This document shows, piece by piece, positions 34,795 through 44,549 of a stretch of 45,000 nucleotides of DNA (its first letter is position 1; each line of letters opens with the position of its first letter). Position numbers and translations under genes: made by a program. Where the stretch lies: the NCBI GenBank assembly GCA_905221605.1, contig CAJNDS010002834.1:523174-568173 (forward strand). The letters are read 5' to 3'. The notes beneath the pieces are model-generated. The model was not told the origin of the DNA and searched no databases. It saw nothing but the letters and a program-made list of their open reading frames with translations. The DNA is from Symbiodinium natans. Its lineage: Eukaryota > Sar > Dinophyceae > Suessiales > Symbiodiniaceae.

Positions 34795-36045
34795 GTTCTC
34801 GCGGGGTTCGCGGGGTGCGCGGGGTTGCGCGGGGTTGCGCGGGGTTGCGCGGGGTTCGCGGGGTTCCGCGGGGTTCCGCGGGGTTGCGCGGGGTTCGCGG
34901 GGTTGCGCGGGGTTCCGCGGGGTTCTGCGGGGTTCGCGGGGTTGCGCGGGGTTGCGCGGGGTTCGCGGGGTCGCGGTTGCGCGGGGTTGCGCGGGGTTGC
35001 GCGGGGTGCGCAGGGTTGCGCGGGGTTCCGCGAATTTCGTGGGGTTCGCGGTGTTGCGTGGGGTTCCGCGGGGTTCGCGGGGTGCGCGGGGTTGCGCGGG
35101 GTTCCGCGGGGTTCGCGGGGTTGCGCGGGGTTGCGCGGGGTGTGCGGGGTTGCGCGGGGTTCGCGTGGTGTGCGGGGTTGCGCGGGGTTGCGCGGGTTTC
35201 GGGGTGCGGGGTACGCGGGGTTTTTCGCGGGTTGTGCGGGGTTCGCGGGGTGCGCGGGGTCGAGGGGGCGGGGTTGCGCGGGGTTTCGCGGGGTTCGCGG
35301 GGTTGCGCGGGGTTTCGCGGGGTGTGCGGGGTTGTGCGGGGTTCGCGGGGTGTGTGGCGTTGCGCGGGGTTCGCGGGTTTCGCGGGGTGCGGGGTACGCG
35401 GGGTTGCGCGGGGTTGCGCGGGTGCGCGGGGTTGCGCGGGGTTCCGCGGGGTTGCGCGGGGTCCGCGGGGTTCCGCGGGGTTCCGCGGGGTTTGCAGGGT
35501 TGCGCGGGGTTCGCGGGGTTCCGTGGGGTTCCGCGGGGTTGGCGGGGTTGCGGGGGGTTCCGCTTGGTTGCGCGGGGTTCGCGGGGTTGTGCGGGGTTGC
35601 GCTCTGGGTTCCCTGCACGGGTTCGCGGGGTTGTGCGGGGTTTCGCGGGGTTGCGCGGGGTCCGCGGGGTTGCGCGGGGTTGCGCGAGGTTGCGCGGGGT
35701 TTGCGGGGTTGCGCGGGGTTCGCGGGGTTGCGCGGGGTTCCGCGGGGTTGGCGGGGTTCCGCGGGGTTGCGCGGGGTTCGCGGGGTTGTGCGGGGTTCTG
35801 CGAGGGGTTCGCGGGTTGCGCGGGGTTCCGCGGGGTTCGCGGAGTTGCGCGGGGTTCCGCGGGGTTGGGCGGGGTGCGCGGGGTTGCGTGGGCTTCGCGG
35901 GCTTCGCGGGGTACGCGGGGTTCGCGGGCTTCGCGGGGTGCGCGGGGTTCCGTGGGGTTCGCGGTGTTGCGTGGAGTGTGCGGGGTTGCTCGGGTTTCCG
36001 CGGGGTCCGCGGGTTTGCGCGGGTTTGCGCGGGGTCCACGCGAGC
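34795..36045. repeat. GC-rich minisatellite (GCGGGGTT units)
   Basis: About 1.25 kb of short units such as GCGGGGTTGC, GCGGGGTTCC and GCGGGGTTC with irregular length (10-12 bp). It produces long overlapping frames on both strands that differ only in phase, which is a repeat signature and not coding evidence. Confidence 0.95.
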
Positions 36046-36596
36046 ATACGGGCTAAACCCTAAACCTAAACCATGCACATGAATCATCGTCTTTCATCAG
36101 AGATGAGTGCAATAATTTGGTTGTGTCACCAGGTCCTTGCTCATGACTCTCAGTGATCTCATCTCACCCATGCGCAGCCCATGCGAGCATACCCGCTAAA
36201 CCCTAAACCAGATTGAAAAAATGTTGTGTTAATTACAACAAAACCTGTTGTCACATAGTCCGGAACAGTCCAACCCTCGGGGGGGGGGGGGGGATGATGA
36301 CTTGCACCTCACTGTTCTGACAAAGTGCACCTCAAGTACCCAATAAGAGCCTTTTCGGGGTTTTGGAGTCGAAACTACCCCAAACCCCACACCCTAAAGT
36401 CTTAGGTTAGTTGCATGGGGGCGCCCTCAATGTGGGAACCCTTATATAACCTTATCGACCTTGTATGCAAACCAATGACCCATACTTCAGAACCCTTCTT
36501 AGGAAGGCAAGCGACCATGTAAAGGGACCATGTACCTGGCCGGAGACAAGTCCTTAAGCCTAGAACCGAAACCCTAAATCTAAACCCTAATTCCAG

Positions 36597-36660
36597 GCGA
36601 CTGGCGCCGATACCTGGAGAACCTGGGTCAGCTGAGACTTCTCATCCAGGAGGCAAATAT
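36597..36660 (+). CDS. Putative exon, phase 1 to 2
   Basis: Acceptor CTAATTCCAG. Reads DWRRYLENLGQLRLLIQEAN. The GT donor (GTATCC) begins at the first base of a family C element, so this intron may be created by that element. Confidence 0.65.
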
Positions 36661-36820
36661 GTATCCCCTGGTTTTTCAGTAGGTTTTTCAGTAGGGAATG
36701 AGGGAAGTAGGGCCCGATAGTGTACCCTTTAAGGGATTATATCGGGTACGGAGTGCCCTATATATTCCCTTTAAGGGATTCTATGGGGTACCTCATTCCC
36801 TCATTCCGTAGCCAGTATAT
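36661..36820. mobile_element. Short dispersed element, family C copy 3
   Basis: GTTTTTCAGTAGG twice in tandem, then GGGAATGAGGGAA, two CCCTTTAAGGGATT units and CTCATTCCCTCATTCC. It starts exactly at the exon end. Confidence 0.65.
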
Positions 36821-36947
36821 CGCATGCCTTGGAGCATGATCTGGTTTCAGGGTTTAGGGCTTAGGGTTTAGGGTTTAGGGTTTAGGGCCAGGAGGAGGTC
36901 TTTAGATTGTTTTTCGGTGCTCGAGGCTTTCGAATGCTAAATTTCAG

Positions 36948-36977
36948 GGGTTCTACCCGAAACCCGAAGGCCTCAGA
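36948..36977 (+). CDS. Putative exon, phase 2 to 2, GC donor
   Basis: Acceptor GCTAAATTTCAG; followed by GCCCTAAAC. Reads GSTRNPKAS in the phase set by 36597-36660; GFYPKPEGLR in phase 0. Confidence 0.45.
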
Positions 36978-37466
36978 GCCCTAAACTAGGGCTTTAGGGC
37001 TTGCAGGGTGTATAGATGCGGAGAGTCAGAGGCCCAGCATCTGGGCTTGAGCGGTTGGGGCCTTTTGTACGGGGGTTCACCCCCTGCTGCTTGTGCAGTT
37101 GCTTCTTCAGGGTTTGCGTAGCGAAATCAATTGATCCTCAAGCAACTTCATGTCCGTGTCCTTTAGCGATTTGGTGTATAGGCTCCGAAATCAACATCTT
37201 GGTAGAGGAGGAGGGTGTTTAGATGCTGAGGCATGTCGGGATTGGTTGAGGGGCTGAGGGGTTTAAGGGTTTAGGGTTGGAAGTTTCGTTTCCCTCCTAC
37301 GCTCTTTTGCGTGACCCTCTTCTCACGCTAACCCCGCATCGCCAAGTTTTCCTGGAGCCATTCCCCCCCGCCCCCCCCCGGGGGCAAGTTTGCCTTTTTT
37401 TAAATGCCTTGAAGCAAAGCCAAGCCCTAAACCCTAAACCCTAAACCCTAAACCCTGCGCAGTTAG

Positions 37467-37578
37467 TTGGTGGTTTCTGGCCCTAAAGACCCAAAGCTCC
37501 TCAAAAAACACAACTGCGAGCAGGTAGCGCAGTACTTTGCGCAGGCGGCCGGGGGGGCCCGCGAAGAAAGCAGGGAGG
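37467..37578 (+). CDS. Putative exon, phase 0 to 1
   Basis: Acceptor GCAGTTAG, donor GTTTAGGG. Reads LVVSGPKDPKLLKKHNCEQV then AQYFAQAAGGAREESRE. Frame-specific: the other frames have stops. A strong candidate. Confidence 0.7.
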
Positions 37579-37681
37579 GTTTAGGGTTTAGGGTTCAGGG
37601 TTTAGGGGGTTTAGGGGGTTTAGGGTGTAGGGTACAAGTACGCACTTGTTCTGTCAAGTCGTTCCCTTTTGTTCTGGGTAG

Positions 37682-37728
37682 AGAGACTACTCTGCGGCCA
37701 CTGGCCAGACAGCCCCGTGCCTAAGGCG
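37682..37728 (+). CDS. Putative exon, phase 1 to 0
   Basis: Acceptor GTTCTGGGTAG, donor GTTTGCGG. Reads RLLCGHWPDSPVPKA. Phase fits both neighbours. Confidence 0.6.
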
Positions 37729-37734
37729 GTTTGC

Positions 37735-37980
37735 GGTTAGGGGTTTGGGGGTTTGGGGGTTTGGGGGTTTGGGGGTTTATGGTTTAGGGGTTTAGGGGTT
37801 TAGGGGGTTACGTAGGGTTTATAGCATTTGGGGTTTCGGGTTTATAGGGTTTATGGGGTTGAAAGGGTTTATGGGGTTTGTGGGGTTTATAGTGTTTATA
37901 GGGCTTATAGGGTTTTGCATTGTTTTAGGGTTTAGGGTTTCGAGTTTAGGGTGTAGGGTCTCGGGTTTAGGTTTCTGGGG
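37735..37980. repeat. Degenerate TTTGGGG / TTTATAGGG region
   Basis: Variant telomeric units GGGGGTTT, then TTTATAGGG and TTTATGGGG units. Confidence 0.9.
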
Positions 37981-38131
37981 AACCTTAGGCAAGCTTACGG
38001 AGTAGTGTGGGGAGTATTAGGGAAACTTTTGGGTTACATACCCCCGGTCCCCGCGACTTCCTAAGGCTCTTTAAGGTTCTTGAACTAAACCCTCCCTGAA
38101 AAAACCCGATGTAATGCTCAGAACGCGCCAG

Positions 38132-38200
38132 GTCGCAGCAGACATCAATGCTGATGCAGGCGGAATGGTTTCCGTTGGGACTCCTATCCTGTTGGCTTGA
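38132..38200 (+). CDS. Putative terminal exon
   Basis: Acceptor GCGCCAG. Reads VAADINADAGGMVSVGTPIL then LA and TGA (38198-38200). An upstream acceptor (TGCTCAG) would add TRQ in another phase. Phase fits 37682-37728, so 37467 to 38200 could be the 3' part of one gene. Confidence 0.55.
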   Translation, partial: VAADINADAGGMVSVGTPILLA

Positions 38201-38403
38201 GATCTTAGCCTTAAACCCTAAGCTCTAAACCCTAAACTTGTTTTTTTTTTGGAGGGGGGGGTGAGGTCCAGGGTTTGGAGTTCAGGGCTTGTAGCTTAGG
38301 GTGTGATTGAGGCTCAGTAAACCCTCAAGCCTATAAACTTAAAAACAACCTAAGCCCTAAACCCTCAACCCTATCCCTAAACCCTAAACCCTAAACCGCT
38401 GGG

Positions 38404-38497
38404 GGGGATTCGAAACCTTCAATTCCCCACATCGCACTCCTGGAGTGGTGAGCACTCGCGACCCTAAAGCCCCAAAAGCCCTATATAAGACCTACAC
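38404..38497. other. ~100-bp unique segment between CCCTAAA and TTTAGGG
   Basis: It has the size and position of an exon, but the frames are poor (short AG-to-GT windows). Coding status open. Confidence 0.3.
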
Positions 38498-38714
38498 AGG
38501 GTTTAGGGTTTAGGGTTTAGGGTTTAGGGTTCAGGGTTTAGGGTTTAGGATTGAGGGTTTAGGGTAAGGGTTTAGGGTTTTAGGGTTAGTAAGCTCCAGG
38601 AAGTTAAAGCATGGTTTAGGGATGGTTCGAGCTGGGATTGCCTTCAGTATACCTTTTGGAGTATGGGGATAAGGATGTTCCAACTTTTTGGAGTTCACTG
38701 CAAGCCCTAAACAG

Positions 38715-38769
38715 GTATGCCTGAAAGCACTCCAGAGCTAAGCGGGGAGCTGCGACGGCCTAAATTTGG
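38715..38769 (+). CDS. Putative exon, possibly first coding exon
   Basis: Acceptor CCTAAACAG, then ATG at 38717 and donor GTTTAGGG at 38770. Reads MPESTPELSGELRRPKF. Coming after the stop at 38200, it could start a new gene; the AG just before could be an intron or trans-splice acceptor. Confidence 0.55.
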
Positions 38770-38948
38770 GTTTAGGGTTTAGGATTTAGGGTTTCGGGTT
38801 TAGGGTTTAGGGTTCTGCGCCATGGCTTAGTTTACAAGCCCTAAGCAGAATCAGGGGCGGTCCCCCCTTATTGAAAACCCGAAACCTCCAACTCCGATCT
38901 CGAAATGCACTTGTGATTCTTTTGACCCCCCGAGTTAAGGGAGCGTAG

Positions 38949-38968
38949 AAGATTCGAAGCCGAAGCAG
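38949..38968 (+). CDS. Putative microexon, phase 2 to 1
   Basis: Acceptor GGAGCGTAG, donor GTAGCAGG. Reads RFEAEA. Phase fits 38715-38769. Confidence 0.35.
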
Positions 38969-39144
38969 GTAGCAGGACGGCCCGTTAATGCCTGGCTGTG
39001 GGTGGTCCGGATCGCACCAGTTAGGGTGAAGGACCCTGAACCCTGAACCCTAAACCCTGAACCCTAAACCCTAAACCTTAAACCCTAAACCCCACCCTCA
39101 GTCCGAACTTGTTGTTTGGGGTTGGACGGTCCGAAACTTCGAGG

Positions 39145-39199
39145 ATGGCGACAGAGGATGCCGATGTCTTGACCTTGGGGTGCTGTAGGGCACTGTGGG
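39145..39199 (+). CDS. Putative first coding exon, phase 0 to 1
   Basis: ATG in the context CGAGGATGGCG. Reads MATEDADVLTLGCCRALW, donor GTTCAAGG at 39200. The preceding AG (39143) also allows it to be internal. Confidence 0.5.
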
Positions 39200-39296
39200 G
39201 TTCAAGGTTTAGGGTTTAGGGTTCAGGGTTTAAGGACCCTAGGCCCTGTACCCTCAAAACTCTTCATCGGCTTCGCTAGTGTCTTTTCTTCTGCAG

Positions 39297-39322
39297 CAGC
39301 AGCCCTAATATGGGCGCTCAGG
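39297..39322 (+). CDS. Putative small exon, phase 1 to 0
   Basis: Strong acceptor TCTTTTCTTCTGCAG, donor GTTTAGGG. Reads AALIWALR. It joins 39145-39199 in phase. Confidence 0.5.
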
Positions 39323-39380
39323 GTTTAGGGTTTAGGGTTTAGGGTTTAGGGTTTAGCGTCGCCGGAATCATTACTACTAG

Positions 39381-39460
39381 TTTTCCCTTATGGTCCCTGT
39401 ATAAACATACTATAGTAACCCCAAAAACCCTATTCCTAAATATTAATTAAGGTCCCAAAA
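39381..39460. repeat. Short dispersed element, family F copy 2
   Basis: TTCCCTTATGGTCCCTGTAT, then ACCCCAAAAACCCTATTCC. Confidence 0.6.
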
Positions 39461-39473
39461 TCATGCCCCAAAT

Positions 39474-39574
39474 GGGGGTTGACGAAAATAGGGGACCCCC
39501 TAAAAAAGACCTCCAAATAGTCGTATTCCCTGAGAATAAGGACCCAAAAAAGGGTACCCTGTTTTCGGAAACCC
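39474..39574. mobile_element. MITE-like element, family B copy 5
   Basis: Starts GGGGTTGACGAAAATAGGGG and ends GTACCCTGTTTTCGGAAACC. Confidence 0.7.
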
Positions 39575-39608
39575 TAAACCCTAAACCCCGAAATCCTTCC
39601 GCGTGCAG

Positions 39609-39691
39609 GCAAAGTGGAGCTGACGGTGCTCATGTCCTCCACCAAAGAGATTCTTCGGAAGCTCATCGAAGGAAGCGCCTCCGAGAAATAA
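39609..39691 (+). CDS. Putative terminal exon with TAA stop
   Basis: Acceptor CCGCGTGCAG. Reads KVELTVLMSSTKEILRKLIE then GSASEK and TAA (39689-39691), directly followed by GGTTTAGGG. Phase-1 start; it does not join 39297-39322 (phase 0) directly. A convincing C-terminus. Not recognised. Confidence 0.6.
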
Positions 39692-39793
39692 GGTTTAGGG
39701 TTCAGGGTTCAGGGTTCAGGGTTTAGGGTTTAGGGCTTAGGGTTTAGAGTTTAGGGTTTAGGGTTTAGGGTTTAGGGTTTAGGTCATATAGTT

Positions 39794-39948
39794 CACAGGT
39801 TCCCTTACTACTCCCTCTATCCTCCCCCGCCTAGGTTCCTCCCCATCATCAAGGCTATTGAAGGATAATTAAGGCTAATTAAGGGTATTTAAGGCGGGAA
39901 CCAAGGGGGGGGGGGTAGTATAGAGGGAGTAGTAGGGGAACCCATGCT
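39794..39948. mobile_element. Inverted-repeat element, family G
   Basis: GGTTCCCTTACTACTCCCTC and GAGGGAGTAGTAGGGGAACC are near-complementary ends; the inner GGTTCC pairs with GGGAACC. The AT-rich centre has AAGGCTAATTAAGG repeats. Confidence 0.75.
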
Positions 39949-40031
39949 AGTTGGGTAACATGTTCCATTTTTTAAGGAAAAGACATTTAAATGTTAATAC
40001 TTTCCCAACCATGAACTAGATCGGACTGCAG

Positions 40032-40106
40032 CCCGACAACGCCCCAAGCAGAGATACCTCATCCCTCGACCCTACACCCTATAGCGCCCTGATCTCTGAC
40101 TCCTAA
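40032..40106 (+). CDS. Putative exon, possibly terminal
   Basis: Acceptor TCGGACTGCAG. Reads PDNAPSRDTSSLDPTPYSAL then ISDS and TAA (40104-40106), just before a CCCTAAA block. Confidence 0.4.
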   Translation, partial: PDNAPSRDTSSLDPTPYSALISDS

Positions 40107-40173
40107 CCCTAAACCCTAAACCCTAAACCCTAAACCCTAAACCCTAAACCCCGTGGGTGTTCTACCCTGCAAG

Positions 40174-40213
40174 CCCATGATCTCCGAATCCCAAGATTCT
40201 GTCTCAGAGCTCC
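40174..40213 (+). CDS. Putative exon, phase 0 to 1
   Basis: Acceptor TACCCTGCAAG, donor GTATTTG. Reads PMISESQDSVSEL. Confidence 0.5.
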
Positions 40214-40340
40214 GTATTTGAGATAAGGTACCTGGGTCAATGTCCTTACTTTCCTTACAAGGGAACCCCAAGCCCTAAACCCTAAACCCTCAACCCTAAA
40301 CCCTAAACCCTAAACCCAAAGGGTTTAAAGCACAACTCAG

Positions 40341-40400
40341 GCAAAGAAGATGGAATCTCGGCCCCACCCACGCAGGAGACTGCAAGAATGCTTTGCAGGG
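40341..40400 (+). CDS. Putative exon, phase 1 to 1
   Basis: Acceptor CACAACTCAG, donor GTGCTAGG. Reads KEDGISAPPTQETARMLCR. Phase fits 40174-40213. Confidence 0.6.
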
Positions 40401-40800
40401 GTGCTAGGGTATTAGAGGGTGTAGGGCTTCGGGTTAGGGTTTAGGGTTTAGGGTTAAGGGTTTAGTTTTAGGGGTGCGAGGGTGCTGGAGTGCTAGGGTG
40501 TTAGGGTGATAGGGTATGATGGGGTTGGGTTTTTTCGTGCTAGGGGGCTAGGGTCTTAGGGTCTGAGGGTCTTAGGGTGCTAGGGCGTTCGGGTGTTAGG
40601 GTCTTAGGGACTTGGGGTGATAGGGTGCTAGGGGGTGTTGCGGTGTTAGGGTGTTAGGGTGAGGGGGTTGGGGTTTATGGTTTAGGGTGTTGGGGTTTAG
40701 GGTGTTCGGGTGTTCGGTACTTAGGGGTTTAGGTGTTAGGGTTTCGCTGTTTCGGGCTGTTAGGGTTGAAGGGTTTTGGGGCTTTTTGTGTGTGCTTAGC
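40401..40800. repeat. Degenerate GTGTTAGGG / GTTTAGGG region
   Basis: About 400 bp of decayed TTTAGGG units (GTGCTAGGG, GTGTTAGGG, GTCTTAGGG) at an intron 5' side. Confidence 0.85.
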
Positions 40801-40994
40801 GTTTGTTATTGATTGCTTCGGGCTTGAAGGGTTTAAGGGGTTAGGGTCTCCAGTTTAGGCTTAAGGCTATGCGTTTGGGGTCAGGGTTCATAGTTAAGGG
40901 TGTAGAGTCGTCGCCACTCCGCCCATTAAAGCCAAACCCGATCCCCAAGACCTTGAGTTTGGTGTGTTCGGTTTTGGCTCCACTGCCATGTACC

Positions 40995-41048
40995 TTTTCA
41001 AGCTTACCTGCACCCGAAACTCTAGAATTACACTGCCTACCTGGGACC
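40995..41048 (+). CDS. Possible exon, two frames open
   Basis: Acceptor CTTTTCAAG near 41000, donor GTTGCAAG near 41053. Reads LPAPETLELHCLPGTPK or LTCTRNSRITLPTWDPQ. Limits approximate. Confidence 0.3.
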
Positions 41049-41555
41049 CCCAAGGTTGCAAGACCCTGTGCAGGAACAAGGGTCATATTCAGAGCATACT
41101 CAGGGAGCCGCTCAGGGGTACTTCCTTAGGGATCCAAGTTTGACTTGCTAGACAGTTTTGGCCGCGGCGTCGATTTGGGTCACTAAACTCGAAACCCGAA
41201 ACCCGAAACCCGAAACCCTAAACCCTAAACCCAAAATCCTAAACCCGCAGCCCTGTACACCAGTCTCGTTTGCCCTACAGCCCCAAACCCCAAAGCAACA
41301 CCCTGTCGGGGGTTTGGAGTTAGGGAATGTTGACTCTGGAGTCAGGTGTAGGCAACGTGAGGCTTCGAGAGATTTTGGGTTCTTCCCTGGGAGTGCTGTA
41401 GGAGTTCCCGAGCTCCAGGGTCATAAAGCTGACTGTTTATGGGCTTAGGGTTTAGGGTTTAGGGTTTTAGGGTTTAGGGTTATAGGGTTATAGGGTTATA
41501 GGGTTTAGGGTTTAGGGTTTAAGGTTTTATTGTCTATGGCGCAACGAACCTGCAG

Positions 41556-41655
41556 TGCAGACGCTTTCTTCGAATCCCCTCAGCACGGCTTGCAGGAGAT
41601 CGTACTCGATCTGCAACATGCCTGGGAGGACTCTAGCTTCTGTGACAGTATATTC
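41556..41655 (+). CDS. Putative exon, phase 2 to 0
   Basis: Acceptor AACCTGCAG (or 41560), donor GTGTACG. Reads ADAFFESPQHGLQEIVLDLQ then HAWEDSSFCDSIF. Another frame is open up to 41647. Strong composition. Not recognised. Confidence 0.6.
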
Positions 41656-41793
41656 GTGTACGTATGCATATGAATAAACCCTAAACCCTAAACCCTAAAC
41701 CCTAAACCCTAAACCCTAAACTCTAAACCCCATTTTCCAAATATGAATCGCAAAACTGCGATGCGACCACATGCATGAACTGAAAGCTTACAG

Positions 41794-41851
41794 AGATGTA
41801 ATTCGAAATTCCACGACCCAGGACTTGCAGCATGACGCGAGCCGCAACCTC
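41794..41851 (+). CDS. Putative exon, phase 2 to 0
   Basis: Acceptor AAGCTTACAG, donor GTTTAGATG. Reads DVIRNSTTQDLQHDASRNL. If the donor is unused, the frame ends at TAG 41855. Confidence 0.5.
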
Positions 41852-41951
41852 GTTTAGATGAGTAGAGACTCAACCTGACACATGCACGCTCGCAACATGG
41901 ACGACCAGCCCCCCCCACACCCTTAGGGGTCGGAATACAGATATGCGACAA

Positions 41952-42090
41952 GTATTCCCTTATGGTCCCATATAAGTATATCATATATATTTATGGTCCC
42001 GATATAAGTATATCATATATCATATATATATATATATTTATAGCATAATATCCCCAAAACTCTTTTCAAATTCTTGAGGCCCCTACAGTA
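41952..42090. repeat. Family F copy 3 with internal duplication and TA run
   Basis: TTATGGTCCC-ATATAAGTATATCATAT occurs twice in tandem; the end has ATCCCCAAAACTC. A (TA)n run lies in between. Confidence 0.65.
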
Positions 42091-42440
42091 TACCCTTATA
42101 CCCTGAACCCTCAGTTCTGTGCTAGTTAGTAAGTGCTTTACCAGTGGGTGTTGGCCCTAAAAACTATTACTTAGTAGGCTGAGTCTACAGGTTGGAAGAG
42201 AGGTCTCCGAGATCTCCTGTGCCCCCAAATAGCCATTCATGACTTACTGGGTATGAGGAGGAATTGTTGGTCATTTTTTCGGTATCCTACAGAACCCTTA
42301 AATAGGGTGTTGGATATACGGATCCAACTCCTAGTCCTTTGCTAAGAACGAGTAGCATCAGATTAGACGCGCGCCGAAGTAGGCTTTGTGGGGGTGGGGG
42401 GGGAACATTGTCGTGGGGGTTGCTTCGGTGCTGTATATAC

Positions 42441-42573
42441 CAGAAAGCCACCAAGAAGTGCTCTAGGAGTTTTGCGAGAGTGACAGACTTCTGTATTCCA
42501 GCAATCAAGCCTTGCATGTTCATGCTGCTGTGCTCGGCCTGCTTGACAAGTGATTTGGATTCGGTTGGGCTCG
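42441..42573 (-). CDS. Putative - strand exon, phase 1 to 2
   Basis: On the - strand: acceptor CGCTTGAAG, donor GTATATAC. Reads SPTESKSLVKQAEHSSMNMQ then GLIAGIQKSVTLAKLLEHFL and VAF. Composition and splice context are better than on +. It suggests a gene on the opposite strand near the right end. Not recognised. Confidence 0.5.
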
Positions 42574-42716
42574 CTTCAAGCGGGCAGGTGGGAAGGGGGG
42601 GGGGGGCGCGCAGCACCCACCCCATTGATGTGCTTTAAGGAGGCGAACATTGCAGGGTCATGCACGCGTGCTTGATCTGTTCCTCATGGTTTGTTTTTGC
42701 CGAGATTTTTCTTCAG

Positions 42717-42931
42717 CCATGGGCTTGTTAAACACGTGCTCGGTCTGGCCTGAGACCAGATCCCCAAATCGGGTCTCCAAGCACTCTCCGGGCGTGCCTT
42801 CCGCTGCAACGCCCATTAAACACTTTCTCTTGTGCTTGGAGCTTCATGATTCATGGGTACTCCTAAGCCCATTTGTAAGACTACTGACCACCTACTTAGA
42901 GGACTTGGGGGCCTACTTCCAATCCAAGTAG
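42717..42931 (+). CDS. Putative exon with ATG and stop
   Basis: Strong acceptor GATTTTTCTTCAG, then ATG at 42719. Reads MGLLNTCSVWPETRSPNRVS, later PIKHFLLCLELHDSWVLLSP and FVRLLTTYLEDLGAYFQSK, TAG at 42929. It could be an internal-to-last exon or a single-exon frame of 70 codons. It lies 144 bp from the - strand exon. Not recognised. Confidence 0.5.
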
Positions 42932-43509
42932 ACGCATCCGTCCCAACTGTTGTTGCGGGGCGCCCGCGGGTGTTGGGCCCTGGGCCTTACGCGTCCGCAC
43001 GACCGCTTGACAGCCCTTGCAGTCCTCTCAGCAAATCGCCACCAGGAGCCTTTGTTGCAGTAGCCAGTTACCCAGACACTTGGGAGGATCCAAAAAGTAG
43101 AACCCCCAAAAAGGACCCTTCACTACTTCTGGGTCTTTTGTAGGAACCCTTAAGGGCGATTACTTTCTGGCCCCAATTGACGTAATTCTACGCAAGTCCC
43201 ACTAGCCAAATGCGACAGCACCTCTAGCCCAATGGAAGGGTCCTTATGCTTGTACCCTAAAACCCTACACTGTAAGCCCTAAACCCTAAACCCCATAGTT
43301 AGTTCGCAACTTATGAAGGTGGACTCCCCCCGAACATCCCCGTGTCCCGAAACCTAAGCCCTTAAACCGAAACAGCTCCATCAACACCCCTATTATTACA
43401 ATCTGCTTCAGAACCAGCAAAATTTAGAGGATAAACCCTACACACCGCCCCCCCCCCCCCCCCGCCCCCCCCCCCCCCCCCCGATAAAACTGAACTGCTC
43501 AAAACCTAG
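42932..43509. other. Non-coding or undetermined stretch with poly-C
   Basis: It includes a + frame to 43143 and C-runs at about 43448-43482. I see no clear exon. Confidence 0.4.
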
Positions 43510-43574
43510 TTGAGGGCTCCTTTTGGCCCCAAAATGCCTGAGGACTTGCGGTCATCGAGACCCTACAAAAGTCG
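43510..43574 (+). CDS. Putative exon, phase 0 to 2
   Basis: Acceptor AAAACCTAG, donor GTTTAGGG. Reads LRAPFGPKMPEDLRSSRPYK then S. Confidence 0.6.
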
Positions 43575-43823
43575 GTTTAGGGTTTAGGGTTTAGAATTTA
43601 AGGCTTGAAGCATGATGCTTAGGGTTCGGGATCACGCCTGATTGATTATTTGCTTAAGAACCCCCTCCCCAAAGAAAAAAAAAAATCCCTTACAAGGGAA
43701 ATAGGGCTCAGGGAAACTCCATGGGGGGGCGGGGGGGTGTAGGATTTAGGGTTATAGGGCTCAGGGAAATATATCTCGTTTCGCCATCTTTCAGTACTTC
43801 TGATTTGTTCGCCCTCTCCTTAG

Positions 43824-43902
43824 ATCAGCAGAGAGCGACCTACAACATCTACAGCCCAAGACATTGCTACCAGGATGGGGCCATTTCCCTATATGAATCC
43901 GG
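43824..43902 (+). CDS. Putative exon, two frames open
   Basis: Strong acceptor GCCCTCTCCTTAG, GT donor at 43903. Reads QQRATYNIYSPRHCYQDGAI then SLYES (phase 1 to 2), or ISRERPTTSTAQDIATRMGP (phase 0 to 1). Confidence 0.5.
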
Positions 43903-44338
43903 GTCTATATGACTGTTATTGGTGAGTGTATATAAGGTTCCTTTTTTAATATTGGTGAGTGTATATATGGGGTGCCCTTTTGGGGGTACAAGGAATATGT
44001 AACCTACTTCATATGAACCCTGCAGCAAGGCCCCTCCTAGGGTGTAGGGTTTAGGGCTTAGGACCGTACACACCCCAGACCCTAAACCCTATATACACCT
44101 CAAACCCTGCACCCTGAACCGTCAACACTAAACCCCTACACCCGAAACCCTACACCCGAAACCTAAACCCTGCACCCTCAACCCTAAACCCTGAAGCCTA
44201 GACCCCCAATAGTAATGACCAGGCGCTTTGCGGTTGCTATATCTTTGTCAAATAATTTAGGGTTTAGGGTTTAGGGTTTAGGGTTTGGGGTTTAGGGTTT
44301 AGGGTTGAGGGTTTAGGGTTTAGGGTTACTCTCGTCAG

Positions 44339-44382
44339 CCCTTTGCTGGACAGCCATGACCCCGAGTGCTCCGGATTTTCGG
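44339..44382 (+). CDS. Putative exon, phase 2 to 1
   Basis: Acceptor CTCTCGTCAG, donor GTGTATATG. Reads PLLDSHDPECSGFS; alternative LCWTAMTPSAPDFR. Confidence 0.4.
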
Positions 44383-44549
44383 GTGTATATGAGGGATGAT
44401 AGGTAGCCTCTTGTGGGTTTCGCGTTTAGGGCTTAGGGTTCAGGGTTCAGGGTTTGGGGTTTAGGTTTTAGGGTTTAGGGTTTAGGTTTAGGGTTGGGGT
44501 CCAAGGTAGGGGTTTTAAAAAACCATCCCACCCCGCCACACTACCGCAG

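Noticed and set aside
34611-36087. Five overlapping long open frames (412-478 codons) on both strands
   Set aside because: They are all the same GCGGGGTT minisatellite read in different phases, giving Arg/Pro/Asn or Gly/Val/Arg monotony. Unit length and base bias explain the missing stops.
38404-38430. tRNA T-loop-like string GGTTTCGAATCCC on the - strand
   Set aside because: The loop is one base too long, the stem does not pair, and no anticodon or D arm is present nearby.
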